64,000 nt of DNA from Methanocorpusculum vombati. GTDB taxonomy: Archaea > Halobacteriota > Methanomicrobia > Methanomicrobiales > Methanocorpusculaceae. The stretch spans positions 117,751 through 181,750 of the forward strand of contig NZ_JAPTGC010000004.1 in assembly GCF_026891935.1 (NCBI RefSeq), read 5' to 3'. A program made the position numbers and the translations under genes. The notes under the pieces are model-generated. The model had not been told where the DNA came from. It was given only the letters and a program-made list of their open reading frames with translations, and made no database searches. Positions 57,295 to 64,000 of this stretch are shown in pieces. How positions within the stretch are numbered: the stretch's first letter is position 1; every line of letters begins with the position of its first letter.

Positions 57295-58224
57295 ATGAAA
57301 CACCAAAAACTCACCCTCTGCCTCCTTGCAGTACTCCTCCTTGCCGGACTCTGCTGCATGCCGGCAGCCGCCTGGCACTCCAACACCGACATAAAAGTAT
57401 CCCCCTCCGGCGTACTCATGCCGGGAGACACCGTTACCGCCGAACTGGAAATCACCATTCTCCGGAGCTTTCCCACAGATCACCAGCTCTACCTGACGAC
57501 CGATCTCTCCGACGCCAAGTGGACCTGCGAAATTACCCACGTGGAAGGAACACCGCTCACCACACTTCAGCGCACCGGCAAATACTACTCCATAAACGGA
57601 TTCATCCTCTCCTACTCCCACGAAATCATAGCAACCGTAACCGTAACCGGCACGATCCCCCAGAACACCCTCGGTGACGAATACCTGCTCCTCAGCGCAG
57701 AGGAAAGTACCGGCAAAGTGGTCATCTCCACCGCAGAAAAGAAAATCATCGTCGGCTCCTCAGCCGCCACCGCAACACCCACCAAAACACCAACAAAAAC
57801 TCCGACTCCGACCCCCACCGCAACAGGAACAACAACGCCGACCGCCACCGCAACCCCGACTCCGACAGCAACACCCACGCCAAAACCCACCCCGACCGTT
57901 GCAACCCTCATCATCTCCTCCAACCCTGCCGGGGCCAACGTCTTCATCGACAACAACTACAAAGGCTTCACTCCCACCACCCAGACCGACATTGCCCCGG
58001 GAACACACGTGGTTCTTCTGAAAAAAGAAGGATATCTTGACGACGAACAGACAATCAAATTCGAAGCGGGCACAACCTACGACATCAGCTTCGTCCTCTC
58101 CAAAGAAGCAAAAGCCTCCGAAGTCTTTATGGATCTGATCAAACAGCACCCGACCATAGCACTCATCGGTGTCATCATTATCGGATTCGGCGTACTCGCA
58201 CTCCTGATACGGCGGAAACGCTGA
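57295..58224 (+). CDS. PEGA-domain surface protein with Thr-Pro linker and C-terminal anchor
   Basis: 309 aa: a signal peptide (residues 1-26, ending AAAW), a beta-rich outer domain (about 27-155), a Thr/Pro-rich linker (about 160-205, repeated TPT/TPTP, likely heavily O-glycosylated), a PEGA domain (LIISSNPAGANVFIDNNYKG onward), and a C-terminal membrane helix followed by RRKR. This is typical of archaeal cell-envelope proteins. GTG 57286 is in frame, but ATG 57295 gives the better signal peptide. The three palindromes upstream suggest tight regulation. Binding partner unknown. Confidence 0.78.
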   Translation: MKHQKLTLCLLAVLLLAGLCCMPAAAWHSNTDIKVSPSGVLMPGDTVTAELEITILRSFPTDHQLYLTTDLSDAKWTCEITHVEGTPLTTLQRTGKYYSINGFILSYSHEIIATVTVTGTIPQNTLGDEYLLLSAEESTGKVVISTAEKKIIVGSSAATATPTKTPTKTPTPTPTATGTTTPTATATPTPTATPTPKPTPTVATLIISSNPAGANVFIDNNYKGFTPTTQTDIAPGTHVVLLKKEGYLDDEQTIKFEAGTTYDISFVLSKEAKASEVFMDLIKQHPTIALIGVIIIGFGVLALLIRRKR

Positions 58225-58225
58225 T

Positions 58226-58246
58226 CTTTTTTTCAATATTTTTTCA
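58226..58246 (+). terminator. T-tract terminator after the PEGA-domain gene
   Basis: T7 and T6 runs separated by CAATA immediately after the stop codon. Confidence 0.5.
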
Positions 58247-58290
58247 GATACCCGGGGCATCACTCAGTGACGCCCGAAAAATAATCAGGA

Positions 58291-58962
58291 TCAGCCCGTC
58301 CGGCTGATACCATCAATCGACACACGCTTCCCGGTCTGCATATAATAGACCTTCTCACCCATCCGGCAGGCATGATCCGCACACCTCTCCAGATACCGGT
58401 TTATCATATGATATGCACTGCACTGCGGAACAACCGAAACATCCTGCTCCATCGCTGCAACACAATCATCATAGATGACAGAATACATCCCGTCAACCGC
58501 CTCCTCCATCCCCGCAAGCGACCCCAGCGACACAACCTCCCCCGCCGCAAAACTGTTGTACACAATCTCCAGCATCGAAGTCGTCACCCGGCCCATCTCA
58601 CCTATCTGCTTCGCAAGCGGGGCAACATGTGCACGATCCGTAAACTGCACCACAAGCTCACCGATATCCTTCCCGTACCGGCCTACCCGCTCCGACGACG
58701 TAATCATATCCAGACTACAGGCAATCACACGGAGATCGGTAGCCATCGGCTGATTCAGCGCAATCAGCAGCACCCCCCGCTCGTTCAGCAGATCATACTG
58801 ACTTGCAATATACTCCTTCTGCCGGACAACATCCGCCGCAATCTCGCGATCAACCGTCTCAAATGCCATCAGGGAATTTTTCAGCATACCTAAGGCAAAA
58901 CGCCCGTACCAGTTTACCTGATCCTTATAGGAACCCAGTTCCAGATGAAAATACTCATTCAT
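58291..58962 (-). CDS. phoU: Phosphate transport regulator PhoU
   Basis: 223 aa, two tandem three-helix PhoU repeats. Contains LIALNQPMATDLRVI and, in the second repeat, SAYHMINRYLERCADHACRMGE, matching the metal-binding (E/D)xxxD helices of PhoU. It restrains Pst transport and signals phosphate status. It abuts pstB (start one base after the pstB stop... on the minus strand, 58962 against 58963) and is the last gene of the pst operon. Confidence 0.92.
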   Translation of the reverse strand: MNEYFHLELGSYKDQVNWYGRFALGMLKNSLMAFETVDREIAADVVRQKEYIASQYDLLNERGVLLIALNQPMATDLRVIACSLDMITSSERVGRYGKDIGELVVQFTDRAHVAPLAKQIGEMGRVTTSMLEIVYNSFAAGEVVSLGSLAGMEEAVDGMYSVIYDDCVAAMEQDVSVVPQCSAYHMINRYLERCADHACRMGEKVYYMQTGKRVSIDGISRTG

Positions 58963-59712
58963 TTAACCAAACCTTCCGGTCACATAACGTTCAGTCAGCT
59001 CTTCTGCGGGATTGGAAAAGATCTTCTTCGTATCATCCACCTCAACAAGTTTGCCGAGATACATAAAACCGGTCGTATCACTCACCCGGGCAGCCTGCTG
59101 CATATTATGGGTGACAATAATCACCGTGTACTTCTGTTTCAGATCGGTAATCAGTGTCTCAATCTTCGAGGTTGCGATCGGATCCAGTGCCGAACACGGC
59201 TCGTCCATCAGAATAATCTCCGGACTCACCGCAAGTGTTCGTGCAATGCAGAGACGCTGCTGCTGACCTCCGGATAGTCCGAGGGCCGAATCATGCAGCC
59301 GGTCTTTGACCTCATCCCAAAGGGCAGCCCCCTTCAGACTGTTCTCCACGATTGCATCAAGCCTCCCTGCATCCCGCTCGCCGTGGGCACGCGGGCCGTA
59401 GGCGATGTTGTCATAAATCGACTTCGGAAACGGATTGGGACGCTGAAAGACCATGCCGATCTGTTTGCGCAGCTCTACCGGATCAGCGTCCAGAATATTT
59501 TCGTCCCGAAACAGAATCTCTCCGGTAATCTTACAGGTTGGAATAAGATCATTCATTCGGTTCAGACAGCGGAGAAGTGTGGACTTCCCGCAGCCGGACG
59601 GACCGATAAGGGCAGTAACCTTCTTCTCCGCAAACGGAAAGTCCACGTCAAAGAGTGCCTGTTTTGAACCGTACGAAAGGTTCAGATGATGTGTCTGAAT
59701 AACGCTTGTCAT
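58963..59712 (-). CDS. pstB: Phosphate ABC transporter ATPase PstB
   Basis: 249 aa. Walker [11 protein letters not shown]-loop [10 protein letters not shown], the ABC signature LSGGQQQR, Walker [13 protein letters not shown] and the H-loop [12 protein letters not shown] are all intact, and the QRPNPFP and [10 protein letters not shown] segments are specific for PstB. It energises the PstCA permease encoded 3 bp upstream. Confidence 0.96.
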   Translation of the reverse strand: MTSVIQTHHLNLSYGSKQALFDVDFPFAEKKVTALIGPSGCGKSTLLRCLNRMNDLIPTCKITGEILFRDENILDADPVELRKQIGMVFQRPNPFPKSIYDNIAYGPRAHGERDAGRLDAIVENSLKGAALWDEVKDRLHDSALGLSGGQQQRLCIARTLAVSPEIILMDEPCSALDPIATSKIETLITDLKQKYTVIIVTHNMQQAARVSDTTGFMYLGKLVEVDDTKKIFSNPAEELTERYVTGRFG

Positions 59713-59715
59713 AAT

Positions 59716-61632
59716 TTATCTCAGAAGTTTCTGTTGGAAATGCCTGCGCAGAAGAACTGCGGCAAGATAGATTGCCATCACGAGCACAATCAGCACAACG
59801 GCTGTTCCATACTGCTGTGCGGTCGCGCCCGGAACGCTGGTCGAAAGGACATACAAATGGAACGGCAGCGCCATAACAGGATCAAAAACATCCATGGTGA
59901 CGAACCGTTTCGTAAACACCACCGCAGTAAACATGATCGGTGCCGTCTCTCCTGCGGCTCTTCCGATGGAGAGAATAGCTCCGGTCAGAATACCGGGAGC
60001 AGCAGACGGCAGGACGACTTTTTTAATCGTCTGCCATTTGGTTGCGCCAAGACCGAGCGATGCCTCCCGCAGGGAACCCGGCACGGACTTGAGTGCCTCT
60101 TCCGTGGTTCTGATAATCGTCGGCAGAATCATTAAGGCGAGACAGATCTGACCGGCGAGCATACAGATGCCCCAGTTGAGATAGATCACAAAGAACGCAA
60201 ACCCGAACAGACCAAACACAATGGAAGGCGTACCATTCAGGAGATCGTTTCCGATCCGCAGTGCACGGGTCAGGAAATTCTCGCGGGCGTACTCGATGAA
60301 ATAAATCGCGGCCCCGATACCAATCGGAAGTGCCGCAAGAATCGCACCGCCGACGAGCTGCAGGGTACCGATAATCGCCGGGTAAATACCTCCGTCCCGT
60401 CCCAGGTCGCGGGGACCTTCGGTGAGGAACTCCCATGAAATTACAGGAAGACCATTTGAGAAGATGTCCCACAGAATGACCGCGAGGATCAGGATGACCG
60501 CGGCAGTACAGGCATAGATAACACCGAACGAACCCAGCTCGGCAATTTTGTGGGAGACCTTTGCCCGACCGAAGTACCAGACGCAGGCCAGCGCAGCAGC
60601 GACCACTGCCCAGAGAAGACCGAGAGCCGCCGCAAGGAAGCAGAAGAATACCACACAGAGTATTGCGGCTGAAAACAGTTTCAGCCGCTTTCGGCATCCG
60701 GCAGAAAGACGCGGCGCGGATCCTCGTCCGGCCTGTGTCCGTTTCATAATCCAGGCGGATGCAAGGTTTACCACAAGGGCAATGACCAGCAGAATGACCG
60801 CAACACCGAAGAGGGCATAGTAATGCATACTGCCTGTTGCCACCTCCGCCATTTCGATACCCAGGGTTGCGGTCAGGGTTCTGACCGGCGAAAGAACGTT
60901 CCAGATGGGTTCAGGGATGATCGCAGCGTTTCCGGCAACCATCATAACCGCCATGGTTTCACCGATTGCCCGTCCCATGCCGAGAACAACCGCGGCGGAA
61001 ATTCCGGATGCGGCGGCAGGCAGAAGAACACGGGAGATGGTGTGCCAGTAGGTTGCACCAAGACCGAGGGATGCTTCCTTGTAATCTTTGGGAACCGCAA
61101 ATAGCGCATCTTCGGAAACGGAAACGATCGTCGGCAGCGCCATGATTCCCAGAATTACCGAGGCGGCAAGCCAGGAGAACCCACTCGGAATGTCAAGGGT
61201 TGTCCGCAGGAAGCTGCAGAGAACCACCATGCCAAAAAAACCGTACACGACCGACGGAATTCCGGCAAGGAGTTCGATGATCGGTTTTACCATGTCGCGG
61301 ATTCTGGGCGGGGCAAGATAGGAAAGGTACACCGCAGTGGCAAGACCTAAAGGAACCGCAAAGATCAGTGCCCCAAGGGTGACAAGCAGTGTGTCAATAA
61401 TTAATGCGGCAACGCCGTAGGAAGGAACAGAACCGGTCGGGTTCCAGTCAGCGTTGAAGAAAAATCCGGATATTCCCACTTCGGTGAATGCAGGAAGAGC
61501 GGTATAGATCAGATAACCGAGGATGAATACAACAGCAGCAGCCGATAGCAGGGCGGTAAGAAGCCAGACGAATCTGATGACTTTTTCCCGCACAACCCGG
61601 CTGCGGGCTGCAGTGTTTGTGTGTTCTGTCAT
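59716..61632 (-). CDS. pstCA: Fused phosphate permease PstC-PstA
   Basis: 638 aa in one intact frame containing both permeases. Residues 1 to about 290 resemble PstC (TLLVTLGALIFAVPLGL, GIPSVVYGFFG, ASLGLGATYWHTI, GMGRAIGETMAVMMVAG). After a charged linker, about 350-638 resembles PstA (AAIIGTLQLVGGAILAALPIG in parts, GTPSIVFGLFGFAFF, REASLGLGATKWQTI, SIGRAAGETAPIMFTA). Each half keeps the EAA-type loop that contacts PstB. Most organisms use two genes. About 12-13 membrane spans. No frameshift marks are seen at the junction. Confidence 0.93.
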   Translation of the reverse strand: MTEHTNTAARSRVVREKVIRFVWLLTALLSAAAVVFILGYLIYTALPAFTEVGISGFFFNADWNPTGSVPSYGVAALIIDTLLVTLGALIFAVPLGLATAVYLSYLAPPRIRDMVKPIIELLAGIPSVVYGFFGMVVLCSFLRTTLDIPSGFSWLAASVILGIMALPTIVSVSEDALFAVPKDYKEASLGLGATYWHTISRVLLPAAASGISAAVVLGMGRAIGETMAVMMVAGNAAIIPEPIWNVLSPVRTLTATLGIEMAEVATGSMHYYALFGVAVILLVIALVVNLASAWIMKRTQAGRGSAPRLSAGCRKRLKLFSAAILCVVFFCFLAAALGLLWAVVAAALACVWYFGRAKVSHKIAELGSFGVIYACTAAVILILAVILWDIFSNGLPVISWEFLTEGPRDLGRDGGIYPAIIGTLQLVGGAILAALPIGIGAAIYFIEYARENFLTRALRIGNDLLNGTPSIVFGLFGFAFFVIYLNWGICMLAGQICLALMILPTIIRTTEEALKSVPGSLREASLGLGATKWQTIKKVVLPSAAPGILTGAILSIGRAAGETAPIMFTAVVFTKRFVTMDVFDPVMALPFHLYVLSTSVPGATAQQYGTAVVLIVLVMAIYLAAVLLRRHFQQKLLR

Positions 61633-61662
61633 TGTTTCCCCGAAAAAAAGATGGTTGAATCT

Positions 61663-62511
61663 TTATGCGACCGGGACAAAGCCGTTGTCGCGTAAGATTT
61701 TCTGGCCGTCGGCGGAGAGGATGAACTCAAGGTAACTCTTGGCAAGACCGGTTGGTTCACCGTCGGTGATCATGAGGAGCGGACGGTTGATTGTGTAGGT
61801 TCCGTCAATGACGGTGGCGACCGAGGGGGTGACTCCGTCGATGGTGAAGGCTTTGACGGTGTCGTCCACGTACTCAAGGGAGACGTAGCCGATTGCGCCG
61901 GGAGTCTGGGCAACACTCTTCTGCACAGCCCCGTTCGAGTTGAGTTCCTGCATGGTCTTTGCGGCATCCTCTTTGGCTAAGACGAACTCGGTGAAGAACT
62001 CCCGGGTTCCGGATGCGCTGTCACGGCCGACGAGGACGATTTCAGTGTCTGCGCCGCCGAGTTCTTTCCAGTTAGTGATTCTGCCCTGATAGATGTCTTT
62101 TACCTGTGCAAGCGTGAGGGCGGAAACGCTGTTGGACGGGTGGGCAATGATGGCAATGCCGTCACGTCCGATGACATATTCTTTGAAGGTGTGACCTTCC
62201 TTTTCGGAGGATTTCAGGTCACGGGAGAGCATCCCGATATCTGCGGTTCCGGAGGATACGGCGGTAACACCGACTCCCGAGCCGCCGCCGCTGATCTGAA
62301 TGTCGGCGGTTGCGTGTTTGTCCATGTATACTTCGGCTACTGCCTGGGCAACAGGAAGAACGGTCGTGGAGCCGGCAACCGAGATGGTTCCGGCAGGTTC
62401 GGACGGAGTGTCTGTGCCGACACATCCGGCCGAGAGAACGGCAAGAGCGAGGACTGCTGCGGTAAGGATGGCAGCAAGACCTGCTTTGTTGAAACGCTTT
62501 GCACTACGCAT
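61663..62511 (-). CDS. pstS: Phosphate-binding lipoprotein PstS
   Basis: 282 aa. Signal peptide with lipobox SAGC (Cys near residue 30), then the PBP-like domain: ISVAGSTTVLPVAQA, SGGGSGVG, DIGMLSRDLK, RDGIAIIAHP and DSASGTREFF, which form the phosphate pocket. It captures phosphate outside the membrane. ATG 62511 is chosen over the 62598 start because it gives a normal signal peptide. First gene of the pst operon. Confidence 0.95.
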   Translation of the reverse strand: MRSAKRFNKAGLAAILTAAVLALAVLSAGCVGTDTPSEPAGTISVAGSTTVLPVAQAVAEVYMDKHATADIQISGGGSGVGVTAVSSGTADIGMLSRDLKSSEKEGHTFKEYVIGRDGIAIIAHPSNSVSALTLAQVKDIYQGRITNWKELGGADTEIVLVGRDSASGTREFFTEFVLAKEDAAKTMQELNSNGAVQKSVAQTPGAIGYVSLEYVDDTVKAFTIDGVTPSVATVIDGTYTINRPLLMITDGEPTGLAKSYLEFILSADGQKILRDNGFVPVA

Positions 62512-62717
62512 ACTAATTACACCCGGAAGATTGACGCCGTTATGCGTCAGCTTCCGCTCATTCTGTTGAGGATAATCCGGTATAGTGATGATCGACATAG
62601 TCTCCTGCGGTCACTATCGCAACTATTCGGATGCAGAGTTTCTATTCACCTATTGTGCGTATAGAGATTCTATAGATGTCAATAAATATTGTTGGTGACA
62701 TAGAGTATTATCAAGTT
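62512..62717. promoter_or_regulatory. Divergent pstS / AbrB-PhoU control region with palindromes
   Basis: 206 bp with three inverted repeats: ATAGTGA (62582-62588) with TCACTAT (62611-62617); TATAGA-GAT-TCTATA (62662-62676); ATGTCA (62678-62683) with TGACAT (62698-62703). The last two lie 15-56 bp ahead of the AbrB-PhoU start at 62718. Likely operators for phosphate control of both directions. Confidence 0.45.
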
Positions 62718-63728
62718 ATGGAAATCCGGAAAGTGCAGGTTACAGGCGGGTCGTCGTATGTGATTTCTCTGCCGAAGGGCTGGGTGCGCCAGCAGAAGAT
62801 TGAGAAGAATGATCCTGTCGGGGTAATTGCCCAGGCGGACGGGACGCTTCTGCTGACGCCGAATCTGACGTATGACAGTACGATCCGGATTAAGGAGTTT
62901 TCCCTGAAGGATTATCCGGTTCCGGATATGCTGCTGCGGTCGCTGATTGGTGCCTATATTTCCGGGTTTACGACGATTCGTGTTACGTCTGCCGGCCGGA
63001 TTCCGCCAAAGGTGCGGCAGGTGGTGCGGAAGTTTACGCAGATGACGATCGGTCAGGAGGTTGCGGAGGAGAGCGACAACAGTATTATTCTGAAGGATAT
63101 TCTGAATCCTTCGGAGATGCCGTTTGAGAATACGATTCGCAGGATGTATGTGATTGTGAAGGCGATGCATGAGGATGCGCTGTATGCGCTTGAGCAGGGA
63201 CGCCGTGAGCTTGCGGAGGATGTGTCTGCACGTGATACGGATGTGGATCGTCTGCACTGGCTGGTGCACCGGCAGTTTTCTCTGATTGTGACGAATCCTG
63301 CATTGTCGCGGAGGATGGAGATTGCTCCTTCGAAGGCTGCGACGTATTATCAGATTTCCCGGATTATTGAGCGGGTGGGGGATCATGCGGTGGCGATTTC
63401 GGAGGCGGCGCTGGTGCTGATTGATATGCGGGTGGATCATACGGTTGTTGCGAAGGTGACGAAGGCGGGGGAGGCGGCGCTGGATATTTTCAACCGGAGT
63501 ATTAAGGCGATTTATGCGGATAGTATTCCGGAGGCGAATGCGATTATTGAGGCGGCGGATGATCTGCTGCCGGAGTATCATGCGCTGTCGGTGCTGACGC
63601 AGAAGATGAAGGTAAAAGAGGCGGTTGCACTGACGACGATTGCGAATAGTATGCACAGGATTAGTGAGTACAGCTCGGATATTGCGGAGATTCTGATTAA
63701 TCAGATGGTGGGTGCGGAGGGGAACTGA
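62718..63728 (+). CDS. AbrB-PhoU fusion regulator
   Basis: 336 aa. An N-terminal SpoVT/AbrB-like DNA-binding domain (MEIRKVQVTGGSSYVISLPK then GWVRQQ) is fused to a PhoU-like helical domain (YYQISRIIERVGDHAVAISEA and MHRISEYSSDIAEILI). Such archaeal proteins probably sense phosphate status and bind DNA directly. ATG 62718 is preferred to 62676 because homologues begin MExRKVQxTGG. It is divergent from pstS and shares the palindrome-rich 206-bp region with it. Third positions are strongly G/T-biased. Confidence 0.9.
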   Translation: MEIRKVQVTGGSSYVISLPKGWVRQQKIEKNDPVGVIAQADGTLLLTPNLTYDSTIRIKEFSLKDYPVPDMLLRSLIGAYISGFTTIRVTSAGRIPPKVRQVVRKFTQMTIGQEVAEESDNSIILKDILNPSEMPFENTIRRMYVIVKAMHEDALYALEQGRRELAEDVSARDTDVDRLHWLVHRQFSLIVTNPALSRRMEIAPSKAATYYQISRIIERVGDHAVAISEAALVLIDMRVDHTVVAKVTKAGEAALDIFNRSIKAIYADSIPEANAIIEAADDLLPEYHALSVLTQKMKVKEAVALTTIANSMHRISEYSSDIAEILINQMVGAEGN

Positions 63729-63840
63729 AAGGATGAGAATTTCTCTCAACCCCTTTTTCGATGTGATGTGACGAAAGTACTTTGTAGTTTTTTCTGGAAG
63801 CTGTTGGTGGGGGAGTGGTGAGTGGGATACCTGAAAAAGA

Positions 63841-63990
63841 AAACGCAGATAACGCAGATGCGTCGCTTCGCGCCGCTGCTTCGCTCGTCGCATTTGCTCT
63901 TCGTCGCTCGCCATCCCGCCCAGAGCTGGGCGGGCGGCGTTGCTATCGCAAGCGCGACGGCAAATGCTCGCGAAGCTCCCACTCATCCCT
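63841..63990. repeat. GC-rich inverted-repeat element near the right edge
   Basis: CCCGCCCAG-AG-CTGGGCGGG (63915-63934) forms a perfect 9-bp stem with a 2-nt loop. It is enclosed by GCATTTGC (about 63890) and GCAAATGC (about 63960), and the flanks repeat GCTTCGC/CGTCGC motifs. Composition differs sharply from the A/T-rich spacer before it (63729-63840). It may be an intergenic repeat family or a structured RNA; overlapping reading frames look spurious. Confidence 0.4.
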
Positions 63991-64000
63991 TATCCTGCAC

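Noticed and set aside
62679..63986. 435-codon minus-strand frame
   Set aside because: Antisense to the AbrB-PhoU gene; the Arg/Asn/His-rich composition is typical of a shadow frame.

Overview
The window comes from a methanogenic euryarchaeon. It encodes an archaeal MCM helicase, Hef, an archaeal MptD-type dihydroneopterin aldolase (tetrahydromethanopterin synthesis), an archaeal UMP kinase and a hydrogenase maturation protease, and genes carry archaeal TATA boxes and GGAGG/GGTGA ribosome sites. The mesophile-type bacterial acquisitions (DnaK-DnaJ-GrpE, UvrC, catalase, AdiA-like decarboxylase, Pst/PhoU) suggest Methanomicrobiales, perhaps Methanocorpusculum-like. That placement is inference, not something the sequence proves.

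Layout. 1-5567: a partial Orn/Lys/Arg decarboxylase, divergent from a complete leuA-leuC-leuD-leuB operon. 5568-8949: a small accessory island of secreted or membrane proteins, one with the metal-ligand pattern of zinc-dependent phospholipase C, flanked and interrupted by two families of diverged direct repeats. 8950-24997: mostly housekeeping (Hef, GlyRS, catalase, a lipoprotein pair, MCM, MptD, a TatD-like hydrolase, a YhcG-type nuclease, a sodium:solute symporter with a 37-aa companion, UMP kinase). 25141-30838: an AdiA-like decarboxylase with an antiporter, then UvrC. 31272-45641: a complete type I-C CRISPR-Cas locus. 45860-53301: hydrogenase protease, tRNA-Gly, grpE-dnaK-dnaJ, an acyl-CoA synthetase and a small ribbon-helix-helix-like regulator. 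53693-58224: a GT2-GT8-LicD surface-glycan cluster and a PEGA-domain surface protein preceded by three evenly phased palindromes. 58291-63728: a pstS-pstCA(fused)-pstB-phoU operon divergent from an AbrB-PhoU regulator.

The most interesting signal is in the CRISPR locus. Besides about 95 near-identical repeats there are two orphan degenerate repeats outside the array, one on each side and on opposite strands. Each is exactly 32 nt, matches the array repeat at 22 of 32 positions with an intact 3' handle, starts GTCGTGC rather than GTCGTAC, and has a GATAAAT box starting exactly 18 nt upstream. The guide that would follow the cas3-side copy (from 39003) matches 11 of its first 12 nt to the only sizeable gap inside the cas operon, directly upstream of cas5c. 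The single mismatch is at position 6, a position that type I effectors flip out, and the protospacer is preceded by CTC, a plausible type I-C PAM. This is the architecture expected of a Cas-autoregulating (CreR/CreA-like) mini-CRISPR. It has been read by eye and needs experimental support.

Start codons were re-chosen where a ribosome site, the family length or a signal peptide favoured an internal start over the longest reading frame.
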